A stretch of DNA of 64,000 nt from an uncultured Eubacteriales bacterium. Its GTDB lineage: Bacteria; Bacillota; Clostridia; Oscillospirales; Oscillospiraceae. The DNA is taken from contig UQVA01000002.1 in NCBI GenBank assembly GCA_900544405.1, positions 62,001 to 126,000 of the forward strand, read 5' to 3'. The notes beneath the pieces are model-generated. The model saw only the letters and a program-made list of their open reading frames with translations, searched no databases and was not told where the DNA came from. Of this stretch, positions 26,223 through 33,738 are shown piece by piece; positions within the stretch are counted from its first letter, which is position 1; each line of letters begins with the position of its first letter. The position numbers and the translations under genes were made by a program.

Positions 26223-26249
26223 CCACGGGAAGCGGCCATCTTCCCGTGG
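26223..26249 (+). promoter_or_regulatory. Perfect hairpin in the SASP leader
   Basis: A 10-bp perfect stem (CCACGGGAAG) with a 7-base loop ends 10 bases before the GGAAGGAG ribosome site of the SASP gene. It may stabilise or control the message, or be a terminator of the preceding gene without a T run. Confidence 0.4.
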
Positions 26250-26273
26250 AATATCGGAAGGAGATGCAAGAAA

Positions 26274-26468
26274 ATGAAGAACAGCAATCAGATCAACGTT
26301 CCCCAGGCCCGTGAAGCGATGGACAAGTTCAAGATGCAGGCTGCTCAGGAGATGGGCGTCAACCTGAAGCAGGGCTACAACGGCGACCTGACCTCCCGGG
26401 AGGCCGGCAGCGTCGGCGGCCAGATGGTCAAGAAGATGATCGAGGCTTACGAGCAGGGTATGCAGTGA
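26274..26468 (+). CDS. Alpha/beta-type small acid-soluble spore protein (SASP)
   Basis: 64 residues. The family core is clear: QAREAMDKFKMQAAQEMGVNL, then NGDLTSREAGSVGGQMVKKMIE. These proteins coat spore DNA and protect it from UV, and are broken down at germination by the GPR protease. At the usual GPR site (EIASE) this copy reads QAAQE. The gene has its own ribosome site (GGAAGGAG) and no close partner. It is direct evidence that the organism makes endospores. Confidence 0.93.
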   Translation: MKNSNQINVPQAREAMDKFKMQAAQEMGVNLKQGYNGDLTSREAGSVGGQMVKKMIEAYEQGMQ

Positions 26469-26540
26469 CCTGCCAAACCGGGGCGCCTACGGGCGCTCCG
26501 GGGCTACATGAAAAAATTTCCGGAAATTTGAAAATAGTGC

Positions 26541-26568
26541 TTGACATTTTGAAAATAATGGGTATAAT
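26541..26568 (+). promoter_or_regulatory. Promoter of tRNA-Gln
   Basis: TTGACA (26541-26546), a 16-base spacer and TATAAT (26563-26568). Confidence 0.85.
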
Positions 26569-26609
26569 AAGTCGTGCGTTGGGGCGCAAGAGTGCCTCAA
26601 TTGCGATAT

Positions 26610-26683
26610 AGAGGATTTGTGTAACGGTAGCACACCGGACTCTGACTCCGTTTGCGGGGGTTCGAATCCCTCATCCTCTGCCA
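26610..26683 (+). tRNA. tRNA-Gln (anticodon CTG)
   Basis: Acceptor AGAGGAT/ATCCTCT, anticodon arm CCGGA-CTCTGAC-TCCGT with anticodon CTG, T loop TTCGAAT, discriminator G and an encoded CCA. Confidence 0.94.
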
Positions 26684-26684
26684 G

Positions 26685-26718
26685 AAAAAAGCACTTGCGG
26701 AATCGCAAGTGCTTTTTT
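26685..26718 (+). terminator. Terminator of tRNA-Gln
   Basis: A 15-bp perfect stem (AAAAAAGCACTTGCG) with a 4-base loop, ending in six T. Confidence 0.92.
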
Positions 26719-26721
26719 CAA

Positions 26722-26801
26722 CGAAATCCACCCTTGCGGGTGGGTGAAATACTGCTCCGCAGTGTGAAATACGCCAAAGGGCGAGTGAAATCGCTGCGGC
26801 G
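26722..26801 (+). repeat. Row of short hairpins separated by GTGAAAT
   Basis: Four small hairpins follow one another with a period of about 20 bases: CCACCC/GGGTGG (26728-26743), ACTGC/GCAGT (26751-26763), CGCC/GGCG (26772-26783) and CGC/GCG (26792-26801). The linker GTGAAAT occurs at 26744, 26764 and 26785. Stems differ while linkers are constant. It lies between the tRNA-Gln terminator and the gene at 26821. Confidence 0.7.
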
Positions 26802-26820
26802 GTGGTCGGGGGGTTCCATT

Positions 26821-27201
26821 ATGAGCAAAGCAACTTATGAATTTCAGTTTACCTTTTTGGAAAAGAAAGTGCAGATGTTTCACGCTGAGGGTATGGGAGT
26901 CGTTGTAGAAAAGGAACCGGATGTGGTTTGCGTTTATGGGACCGATGACACAAACAATTCCATTTACTGCGCTGTGCAGCTTTGTCACCCCAAAATGCTC
27001 AAGGGCATTACCTATCGGGTGACGTTCTATGACGAGGGCATTGCGACAGTCTCTGCCGGGGATAAAATTACCGTACATATCGATTTCCAAAGAAAAAAGT
27101 GCGCCAATAGCCGGGATGCTCGGAGCTATGGCTCGGCGGCGTGGGGCCAGGATGTGTCTGAGCCTTGGTGTGCAGATTTTGCAATGGACCAGCAAGCGTA
27201 A
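26821..27201 (+). CDS. Hypothetical protein
   Basis: 126 residues from ATG 26821 (MSKATYEFQFTF). Not recognised; no signal peptide or membrane segment. The middle looks like alternating beta strands (DVVCVYGTDDTNNSIYC, then YRVTFYDEG). It lies 22 bases before the Nudix gene on the same strand. No clear ribosome site beyond a weak GGGGGG run. Confidence 0.5.
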   Translation: MSKATYEFQFTFLEKKVQMFHAEGMGVVVEKEPDVVCVYGTDDTNNSIYCAVQLCHPKMLKGITYRVTFYDEGIATVSAGDKITVHIDFQRKKCANSRDARSYGSAAWGQDVSEPWCADFAMDQQA

Positions 27202-27223
27202 GACGTTGTAAGGAGGGATACCT

Positions 27224-27673
27224 ATGGCACGTTCCCAATATCAGGTCCTGGTGATTCCATACTTTCTGGACCGGGAGCAGCCCGTTTACGGCGTGTTCCG
27301 GCGGCGGGACATGGGCCTCTGGCAATTCATTTCCGGCGGCGGCGAGGATACGGACGAATCCATAGAAGCCACAGCCCGGCGGGAGGTTATGGAGGAAACG
27401 GGCCTTTGCGGGGATTTCTTTCGACTGGACACCTGCTGTAGTATCCCGGCTAACTCTTTCCGGGATTCCGAAAAGCTCTGGGGCCGGGATTGCTTCGTGG
27501 TTCCGGAATATGCCTTCGCCCTCCGGGTGGGACAGAAAAATATCATGCTGTCCGAGGAACACACGGAATACCGCTGGGCGGATTACGAGACCGTCCGGGG
27601 GCTGCTGCAATACGACAGCAACCGGACCGCCCTCTGGGAATTGGACCGGCGGCTGAAACTGGGCATGGCATGA
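27224..27673 (+). CDS. Nudix hydrolase
   Basis: 149 residues, start behind AAGGAGGG. The Nudix box is complete and exact (G, five residues, E, seven residues, REVMEETGL) at about residues 40-62. Nudix enzymes cleave nucleoside diphosphates linked to another group. The sequence after the box (CSIPANSF...WGRDCFVVPEYAFAL) resembles dihydroneopterin-triphosphate or (d)NTP pyrophosphohydrolase types, but the substrate cannot be fixed. Confidence 0.9.
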   Translation: MARSQYQVLVIPYFLDREQPVYGVFRRRDMGLWQFISGGGEDTDESIEATARREVMEETGLCGDFFRLDTCCSIPANSFRDSEKLWGRDCFVVPEYAFALRVGQKNIMLSEEHTEYRWADYETVRGLLQYDSNRTALWELDRRLKLGMA

Positions 27674-27726
27674 CCAATGGATATCTCAATATTGGAAAAC
27701 TCCGTCCTGAATTTCGGGGCGGAGTT

Positions 27727-27777
27727 CGTTTCTTTCAGAACCGGTTCCCAATCCAATTCCGGGAAGGGGATGGGCTT
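27727..27777 (-). pseudogene. Relic of the GNAT gene 3' end
   Basis: 51 bases match the 3' end of the acetyltransferase gene at 28922-28972 with five mismatches, the last 28 bases being exact. The minus-strand frame still reads KPIPFPELDWEPVLK against KPIPFPELDLKSILK in the intact gene. Nothing upstream of it resembles the rest of the gene. The gap 27674-27945 is otherwise non-coding. Confidence 0.6.
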
Positions 27778-27812
27778 TTTCGGATGGTCGGTATCTGGGG
27801 AAACCTTTCTGC

Positions 27813-27841
27813 TTGCGGCCGCTCCGGCGGCGTGCTATACT
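27813..27841 (+). promoter_or_regulatory. Candidate promoter of the AraC-family gene
   Basis: TTGCGG (27813-27818), a 17-base spacer and TATACT (27836-27841). A second TATACT stands at 27917-27922 in a similar GCTATACT context, nearer to the start. Confidence 0.45.
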
Positions 27842-27945
27842 GAGTGTGAAAACGATTCTTGCGCTACCCCGGACAACGAAAGCACACAATGTCAGGACTT
27901 TTCCTACCGGGTCTGCTATACTTGTTCTCGACAGGAGGGAAAAAC

Positions 27946-28878
27946 ATGGATTGGATCACCGGAATACAAAATGCCATCGATTATGTGGAGGACCATCTCA
28001 CCGAGGAACTGGACTATGAGGAGATCGCAAAGGCAAGCTGCTCCTCCAGGTTCCATTTTCAGCGGATTTTCGGAATTCTTTGCGGCTACACCCTAGGGGA
28101 GTATATCCGCAACCGGCGGTTGACCTTGGCGGGAGCGGAGTTGGCGACGACCCGTGCGAAAGTCATCGACGTGGCCTATAAATATGGCTATGAAAATCCG
28201 GAGAGTTTCTCCAAGGCATTTCAGAAATTCCATGGCATTTCGCCGTCTCAGGCGCGCAGCGGCGGCGCAGTGCTGAAATCCTTTTCGCCTCTGTCCATTA
28301 AAGTATCTTTGGAAGGTGGATGCGTTATGAATTACAAACTGGAAGAAAAGCCTGCCCTGACCCTTGTGGGCGTTCGGCGTCATTTTACCGGGACCCCCAA
28401 CGACAAGCAGGACCAGGATCACAACTTCGCCTGCGAGACACGGCTGGAACAGGCGGTGCTGAAGGGCCTGTCCTACGAGTACGAGGATATTTATGGCGTG
28501 CTGACGAATTTCGACGGGGAGGGGTATGACTATGCCCTGGCCTACCGATTCCCGGACTGGGCGCTGGAGGATCTGAAAGAACTGCCGCCGGAGTTTGCTG
28601 CACGGTTTGAGACCATTTCCATCCCGGCAGGGCTGTATCTGGTGTGCGAGACGGAACGGGACGCTTACCCCGGCAGGTTCGTGGAGCAGCTGCGGCGGGA
28701 TGCGGTGAGCCGCTGGATGCCGACCTCCGGCTATGACCTGCGGGATGCTCCGGAAATTCAGGTCACGCACTGGTATTGGGAGGAAGGAAACGAGAAGTTG
28801 AACAATGCCCGATATTGTGAACTGTGGCTGCCCATTGTCAAGCGGAGCCAGAACAGCACAACAGGAAAACAGGCGTAA
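27946..28878 (+). CDS. AraC-family regulator with GyrI-like effector domain
   Basis: 310 residues from ATG 27946 behind AGGAGGG. Two helix-turn-helix units lie at residues 10-105 (the second has VAYKYGYENPESFSKAFQKFHGISPSQAR, the AraC signature split here across two turns). From residue 125 a GyrI-like/SOUL-type ligand domain follows (ALTLVGVRRHFTG, then IPAGLYLVCETE). This is the Rob/BmrR-like design, in which a small hydrophobic compound changes DNA binding, often to control efflux or stress genes. Its target is not evident here. Confidence 0.9.
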   Translation: MDWITGIQNAIDYVEDHLTEELDYEEIAKASCSSRFHFQRIFGILCGYTLGEYIRNRRLTLAGAELATTRAKVIDVAYKYGYENPESFSKAFQKFHGISPSQARSGGAVLKSFSPLSIKVSLEGGCVMNYKLEEKPALTLVGVRRHFTGTPNDKQDQDHNFACETRLEQAVLKGLSYEYEDIYGVLTNFDGEGYDYALAYRFPDWALEDLKELPPEFAARFETISIPAGLYLVCETERDAYPGRFVEQLRRDAVSRWMPTSGYDLRDAPEIQVTHWYWEEGNEKLNNARYCELWLPIVKRSQNSTTGKQA

Positions 28879-28889
28879 GAGAAAAGAAC

Positions 28890-28920
28890 ATCCCGGCTCT
28901 GTTTGCGGCGGAGCCGGGAT
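28890..28920. terminator. Bidirectional terminator
   Basis: Stem ATCCCGGCTC with its exact complement between the convergent araC-type and GNAT genes; T-rich on the minus side (GTTCTTTTCT). Confidence 0.7.
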
Positions 28921-28924
28921 ACGT

Positions 28925-29509
28925 TTATTTCAGAATCGATTTCAAATCCAATTCCGGGAAGGGGATGGGCTTGCCGGGATTCGGAACATGGCTGGAGAGC
29001 ATTTTTTCCATGCAGACCATATCGTACCACCGGCCGAATTTGCAGCCGCAGTTGTGGAAAGAGCCCACCAGGGCATAGCCCAGGGCGGCATGAAATTCAA
29101 CGCTGTCCCGGGTCACATAGGGGTCCGGCCCGGTGGGGCAGGTGATCTTCGCATAGAGGTTCGTCAGCCCCTGGGCCTTGGAGATGGCCTCGATGGCTCC
29201 GTAAAGCCGCTTGCCCAGACCCAGCCGGTGGGCATCCTGCCGAATGTAAATGGAGGTCTCCGCCGCCCACTGATAGGCGGGCCGGGCCGCAAAGGGTCCC
29301 GTGTAGGCGTAGCCTAGAATCTCCCCGTCCCGGACGGCTGCCAGATAGGGAAACCGGGTCAAGGTCGTGCGGATGCGGCGGGCAAATTCCGCCTCCGTGG
29401 GCACTTCATATTCAAAGGTAATGGCCGTATTGCGGACGTAGGGGGCATAAATGGCCAGCAGGGCCGGGGCGTCCGCTTCGGTAACGGGCCGCAGGAGAAA
29501 ATCGCTCAC
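28925..29509 (-). CDS. GNAT N-acetyltransferase (phosphinothricin-acetyltransferase-like)
   Basis: 194 residues from GTG 29509, coupled to the preceding gene by a GTGA overlap. It fits the Pat/MddA group: IYAPYVRNTAITFEYEVP near the start, the acetyl-CoA loop QDAHRLGLGKRLYGAI near residue 100, and LGYALVGSFHNCGCKFGRWYD near the end. Members acetylate methionine sulfone or sulfoximine and related compounds. The tail KPIPFPELDLKSILK is repeated as a relic at 27727-27777. Confidence 0.88.
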   Translation of the reverse strand: MSDFLLRPVTEADAPALLAIYAPYVRNTAITFEYEVPTEAEFARRIRTTLTRFPYLAAVRDGEILGYAYTGPFAARPAYQWAAETSIYIRQDAHRLGLGKRLYGAIEAISKAQGLTNLYAKITCPTGPDPYVTRDSVEFHAALGYALVGSFHNCGCKFGRWYDMVCMEKMLSSHVPNPGKPIPFPELDLKSILK

Positions 29510-29715
29510 AGGGTGAAATCCTCCCCGTCATATTTCCGGAAATTCACGGGCTTCGGCTTGGAGGGAATGCGCTTGCAGGGGTCGTAGACAAATTTCCGGC
29601 AGGGTTTTTCCCCGTCAATGACCCCACGCTTGCTGCACAGATAGCCTCCTTCCGCCAGTTTGGCGGCGCAGGCGCAGTATTGGCAGGAACGTTCAATTTT
29701 CTTTCGGAACAGCAT
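29506..29715 (-). CDS. Small Cys-rich protein
   Basis: 69 residues behind AAGGAGG. Six Cys in CQYCACA, YLCSK, CRKF and DPCKR suggest a zinc- or metal-binding ribbon; the rest is basic. It overlaps ylbJ by 23 bases and the GNAT gene by 4, so all three are made together. Small proteins of this pattern sit next to ylbJ-like genes in some Clostridia (recollection, unchecked); no function known. Confidence 0.65.
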   Translation of the reverse strand: MLFRKKIERSCQYCACAAKLAEGGYLCSKRGVIDGEKPCRKFVYDPCKRIPSKPKPVNFRKYDGEDFTL

Positions 29716-30727
29716 AAGGAGGCCTCCTTGTGAAATTTGTTTCCATTATACCGCATTTTTCCAGAAAAATCAAGAAACCGGCGGCCATCCCTGGCAAAAA
29801 TCCCAGCACCAGCCAGGGGCTGAGCCATCGCTCCTGTGTAGGAAACAGGACAAATTCCAGCAGCAGGCACAAGAGAAAGGAAATGCTGCTTTGCAGCAAT
29901 TTCCCGGCAAAATAGCTGCCCAGGCCCAGATCGCCCACGACCCCCGCTGTCTGCATGGCCACGCACAGCCCGCCGAAGGCCAGGAACATCCCGCAAAGGA
30001 GAAATTTTGTCCCGTCCTTCTGAAAAATGCTGACGGCCAGGCAGCCGTTGGACAATTCCAGAATGCCCGTCAGGGCCACCCCCGCGCTCGTGTTCAGGTC
30101 CAGCCAACGCCCCAGAAGGGCAAGTATCGTCCGGAACAGCACCACCCAGCAACACACCCCGGCCATGACTTTTCCGGCTCTGGGGACGACCTCCGCCAGA
30201 GAGACACGCTTCCCGGCGGGGAGCCGGACGGCACTGTCTCCGCCGCCGGGGTACAGCTTTCCCACCAGCAGGGCCGAGGTGATATGCACAAGCCACAGGA
30301 CCCAGACGGCATTTTTATTCTCGAAAATCGGCAGCAGCATCCCAAAGAGAAAGGCCGGGCCTGCGTTGCTGCAAAAGGCCAGCATTCGCCGGGCGGTCCG
30401 CCGGTCCAGATGGCCGGAGGAATAAGCCTCCGCCACCGCATGTGCCCCCACGGGATAGCCCCCCAGAAGCCCTGTGAGCAGCAGGGCTTCGCTGCCCCGT
30501 GGAATGCGGCAGAACCGGCTCAGGGGCCGCAGGGCATGGAAGGGCTGGCCGGTCAGACTGCCGTTCAGGACCATGGAGCAGACGAAGAAGGGAAACAGGG
30601 ACGGAATCACCGTCCGCAGACAGAGGGTAATGCCGGAGCGCATCCCCTCCGCAGCGGTCCCGGCATCCAGAATCAGCAGCAGGAGAAAAGCAAGCGCCCC
30701 AAGACCTGCCCATTTTCGATTTCCCAT
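29693..30727 (-). CDS. ylbJ: YlbJ-like sporulation membrane protein
   Basis: 344 residues from ATG 30727 (GAGGTG). About eight hydrophobic segments and nucleoside-recognition (gate) type motifs: RTVIPSLFPFFVCSMVL, LLGGYPVGAHAVAEAY and FCSNAGPAFLFGML are hallmarks of YlbJ. In B. subtilis ylbJ is read in the mother cell under sigma E and is needed for proper spore formation. It is divergent from yqfC, another sigma E gene. Confidence 0.88.
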   Translation of the reverse strand: MGNRKWAGLGALAFLLLLILDAGTAAEGMRSGITLCLRTVIPSLFPFFVCSMVLNGSLTGQPFHALRPLSRFCRIPRGSEALLLTGLLGGYPVGAHAVAEAYSSGHLDRRTARRMLAFCSNAGPAFLFGMLLPIFENKNAVWVLWLVHITSALLVGKLYPGGGDSAVRLPAGKRVSLAEVVPRAGKVMAGVCCWVVLFRTILALLGRWLDLNTSAGVALTGILELSNGCLAVSIFQKDGTKFLLCGMFLAFGGLCVAMQTAGVVGDLGLGSYFAGKLLQSSISFLLCLLLEFVLFPTQERWLSPWLVLGFLPGMAAGFLIFLEKCGIMETNFTRRPPYAVPKEN

Positions 30728-30747
30728 TCCCATCACCTCAGGAAGAA

Positions 30748-30790
30748 CCTATGCGCACGCTGGGCAATTCATCCGTAAAGCGTGCATAGG
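30748..30790. promoter_or_regulatory. Inverted repeat between ylbJ and yqfC
   Basis: Arms CCTATGCGCACGCT (30748-30761) and AGCGTGCATAGG (30779-30790) pair with one 2-base bulge. Each arm places a CATAGG block facing one of the two divergent sporulation genes, which loosely resembles sigma E -10 boxes (CATA...T). No good -35 boxes were found. Confidence 0.4.
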
Positions 30791-30814
30791 ATTTTTCCAA
30801 AAGGAGGGTGGGCT

Positions 30815-31087
30815 ATGAAGTGGAAGGATGCGCTCCCGGCGTGGCTGGGCATGGAGGAGACCCCGCCGGGGCTTCCATTGACGGAGATCGCCGGGGACCG
30901 GCGGGTGCTGATTGAAAATCATCTGGGCATTACGGAGTACGGCCCGGAGAAAATACAGGTCCGGGTCCGCTTTGGGGCCATCTGCGTTCAGGGCTGCGGC
31001 CTGCGGCTGGCATTGATGGCCAAGGACCGGCTGGTGATTTTTGGGGAAATTCGGGCGGTGCAGTTCCTGCGGGGGTGCCGTCCATGA
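30815..31087 (+). CDS. yqfC: Sporulation protein YqfC (YabP family)
   Basis: 90 residues from ATG 30815 behind AAAAGGAGGG. The YabP/YqfC fold pattern is visible: LTEIAGDRRVLIENHLGITEY followed by KIQVRVRFGAICVQG and the closing DRLVIFGEIRAVQF. In B. subtilis it is a sigma E-controlled gene. It overlaps yqfD by 4 bases and starts the block yqfC-yqfD-phoH-ybeY-era-yqzL-recO. Confidence 0.9.
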   Translation: MKWKDALPAWLGMEETPPGLPLTEIAGDRRVLIENHLGITEYGPEKIQVRVRFGAICVQGCGLRLALMAKDRLVIFGEIRAVQFLRGCRP

Positions 31088-32241
31088 GCGCCCGCCGCCG
31101 GTGCCGGGTGACCAGTGCGGACATTCCCGGTTTGCTTCGTGCCCTGTCCGCTTCAAACGTGTTCCTCAGCGACATCAATACGGACGGGCGGCTGACGGTC
31201 AGCTTTACCGTTCCCGCCCTTTCGGCGGGCCTTGTACGAAAAACGTGCAAAAAAAGGGGAGAGCAGGTGCGTTTTTCCCGCTATGGGGGCTTTGCATTTG
31301 CCCTCTGGGACCTGCGGAAGCGGCCTGTTTTTCTGCTGACGGTATTTCTGCTGCTGGGGCTTACCTGGCTGCTGCCCAGCCGGGTGCTGTTCGTGGAGGT
31401 GGAGGGCAATTCCCGCATAGAGAGCCGGGCCATCCTGGAGCGGGCCGGCCAATGCGGCATCGGCTTCTGGGCTTCCCGGTGGGAGGTCCGCAGCGAAAAG
31501 ACAAAAAACGCACTTCTGGAAGCCCTGCCGGAATTGCAGTGGGCCGGTGTGAATACCCGGGGCTGTGTGGCGGTCATTTCCGTCCGGGAACGGCCGGAGG
31601 AAGCCCAGGTCGACCGGCCAGGGACCGTATCCGCCGTGACGGCAGTACGGGACGGGATTGTGGAATCTGTCACCGTCACCAACGGCACGGCCCTGTGCCG
31701 CCCCGGTCAGGCGGTCCGGGCAGGGGAAACGCTGATTTCCGGCTACACGGACTGCGGCCGGACCATCCGGGCCGGACGGGCGGAAGGAGAGGTCTATGCC
31801 CTGACGGAGCGGATATTGACGGTGCGGGCGGCAGAAAATGTCCTCCATTTAGAGCCGGAGGGAGCCGGGAAGCAAAAAATTTTCCTCCGTATCGGAAAAA
31901 ATCGCATAAAAATCTATGAAAGCAGTGGAATTTTCCCTACCGGATGTGTTAAAATGATAGAAGAAAAAATCTGGACCCTGCCGGGGGGCTTTTCATTGCC
32001 CGCCGCCTGGATCGTGGAGCGGTATATTCCCTGCCGGGAGCGGACGGAGCCGACGGATAGCACCGAACTTTTGCAGAGTTTCGCCCGCAGTTACCTGACG
32101 GATACCATGGTAGCCGGGGAGATACGTTCCGCAGAGGAGACCGTTTCCGGGAGCTGCCTGTATGGCGTTTACCGCTGCCGGGAGATGATCGGCAGAGTTA
32201 CCAATGAGGAGATTATAGAAAGCAATGGGAAAAATCATTGA
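31084..32241 (+). CDS. yqfD: Sporulation protein YqfD
   Basis: 385 residues from ATG 31084 (ATGA overlap with yqfC). A soluble N-terminal part, one membrane segment at about residues 80-98 (PVFLLTVFLLLGLTWLL) and a large outer domain with FVEVEGNSRI, then VVERP-like SVRERPEEAQ and a Gly-rich barrel part (GQAVRAGETLISG). This matches YqfD, which acts with forespore-engulfment gene sets. The end overlaps phoH by 17 bases. Confidence 0.9.
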   Translation: MSARRRCRVTSADIPGLLRALSASNVFLSDINTDGRLTVSFTVPALSAGLVRKTCKKRGEQVRFSRYGGFAFALWDLRKRPVFLLTVFLLLGLTWLLPSRVLFVEVEGNSRIESRAILERAGQCGIGFWASRWEVRSEKTKNALLEALPELQWAGVNTRGCVAVISVRERPEEAQVDRPGTVSAVTAVRDGIVESVTVTNGTALCRPGQAVRAGETLISGYTDCGRTIRAGRAEGEVYALTERILTVRAAENVLHLEPEGAGKQKIFLRIGKNRIKIYESSGIFPTGCVKMIEEKIWTLPGGFSLPAAWIVERYIPCRERTEPTDSTELLQSFARSYLTDTMVAGEIRSAEETVSGSCLYGVYRCREMIGRVTNEEIIESNGKNH

Positions 32242-33229
32242 ACGGATCGTAGATGCCCAGCGAATGGAGGATATCATCTCCGTTTTTGGGTCCTTCGATG
32301 AGAATATCAAGCGCATCGAGGACGAATTCCATGTGAGCATCGTGAACCGGGGAACGGAACTGAAGGTCTCCGGGGACGAGGAAGCCGCCGACCAGGCGGT
32401 GCGGACACTGGAAGGGCTGCTGACCCTGTCCTCCAAGGGGGAGCAGATCGACGAGCAGCGGGTGCGTTATCTCATGAATCTGGTCCGGGAGGGCAACGAT
32501 GCCCAGGTAGCGAAAATGACCAAGGGGGTCATCTGCATCACCGCCAAGGGCAAGCCCGTGAAGGCCAAGACCGTGGGCCAGCAGGCCTATGTGGAGGCCA
32601 TCCAGAAGAACACCGTTACCATCGGCGTGGGGCCTGCGGGTACCGGCAAGACCTACCTGGCGGTGGCTGCCGCCGTGGCGGCCTTCCGGGAGCGGACCGT
32701 GAACCGCATCATCCTGACTCGTCCCGCAGTGGAAGCCGGAGAGCGGCTGGGCTTCCTGCCGGGGGACCTGCAAAATAAGGTGGACCCCTACCTGCGCCCC
32801 CTGTACGACGCCCTCTTTGACATGATGGGACCGGAGAATTTCCAGAAGTATCAGGAGCGGGGAGCCATTGAGGTAGCACCCCTGGCCTATATGCGTGGCC
32901 GGACCCTGGACGACAGCTTCATCATTCTCGACGAGGCACAGAATACCACCCGGGAGCAGATGAAGATGTTCCTGACCCGTCTGGGCTTTGGATCCAAAAT
33001 CGTCATTACCGGCGACACCACCCAGATCGACCTGCCCCCGGATAAGATCTCCGGATTGAAGGATGCAGTGCGGGTTCTGGACGGAGTGAAGGACATTGCC
33101 ATTTGCCGCCTGACGGCGGTGGACGTGGTGCGCCATGCCCTGGTCCAGGAGATCATCAAAGCCTACGAGCGTCACGAACGCCCGAAAGAACCGGAGAAAA
33201 AGCCGGATATAAGGAAGAAACAGAAATGA
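32225..33229 (+). CDS. phoH: PhoH-like ATPase
   Basis: 334 residues. An N-terminal KH-like part (residues 1-100) is followed by the PhoH ATPase: Walker A GPAGTGKTYLA near residue 137, TRPAVEAGERLGFLPGDL, and Walker B FIILDEAQN, then TGDTTQIDLP. The gene is nearly always beside ybeY, and a role in RNA processing together with YbeY has been suggested. Coupled to yqfD (17-base overlap) and to ybeY (ATGA). Confidence 0.94.
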   Translation: MGKIIERIVDAQRMEDIISVFGSFDENIKRIEDEFHVSIVNRGTELKVSGDEEAADQAVRTLEGLLTLSSKGEQIDEQRVRYLMNLVREGNDAQVAKMTKGVICITAKGKPVKAKTVGQQAYVEAIQKNTVTIGVGPAGTGKTYLAVAAAVAAFRERTVNRIILTRPAVEAGERLGFLPGDLQNKVDPYLRPLYDALFDMMGPENFQKYQERGAIEVAPLAYMRGRTLDDSFIILDEAQNTTREQMKMFLTRLGFGSKIVITGDTTQIDLPPDKISGLKDAVRVLDGVKDIAICRLTAVDVVRHALVQEIIKAYERHERPKEPEKKPDIRKKQK

Positions 33230-33726
33230 AAAATGTAATTACCGTTACTTTTGACCATTATTCCCTGTTCCAGCAGCGCTATGCCCGCATCATCCGCCGG
33301 TGCATTGAGACGGCACTGAAGGCGGAGCATATCACCGCTCCCTGCGAGATCAACGTGCTTATCACCGACGACGAAGGGATTCAGGGAGTCAACAAGGCTA
33401 CCCGGAATCTGGATAAGCCTACGGATGTGCTGAGCTTCCCCATGTTTACCCTGACCCCGGGGGAGCCGCCGGAGGATTGGAGTGAGGACGTGGACCCGGA
33501 GACGGGGCTGGTGCCGCTGGGGGATATGTGCATCTCTCTGGAACGGGCCATCGCCCAGGCCAAGGAATTCGGCCACAGCACCCGCCGGGAGGTGGGGTAT
33601 CTGACCATCCACTCGATTTTACATCTTCTGGGCTACGACCATCTGGACGAAGGCCCCATGAAAGCACAGATGCGTGCCAGGGAGGAAGCCATTGCGGCGC
33701 TCATCCCCGGAATGCAGCGGAAATAA
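33226..33726 (+). CDS. ybeY: Endoribonuclease YbeY (rRNA maturation)
   Basis: 166 residues from ATG 33226, overlapping phoH by 4 bases. The zinc-binding signature HSILHLLGYDH is intact near residue 128; ITDDEGIQGVNKATRNLDKPTDVLSFP is the standard family block. YbeY helps mature 16S rRNA and acts in ribosome quality control. The placement phoH-ybeY-era is conserved in Firmicutes. Here no diacylglycerol or undecaprenol kinase (dgkA) or cytidine deaminase gene lies between ybeY and era. Confidence 0.96.
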   Translation: MKNVITVTFDHYSLFQQRYARIIRRCIETALKAEHITAPCEINVLITDDEGIQGVNKATRNLDKPTDVLSFPMFTLTPGEPPEDWSEDVDPETGLVPLGDMCISLERAIAQAKEFGHSTRREVGYLTIHSILHLLGYDHLDEGPMKAQMRAREEAIAALIPGMQRK

Positions 33727-33738
33727 AGGAGAAAAACT

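Noticed and set aside
26722..26801. CRISPR array
   Set aside because: Spacing is only about 20 bases, the constant part is 7 bases and the variable parts are self-complementary; no cas genes nearby.
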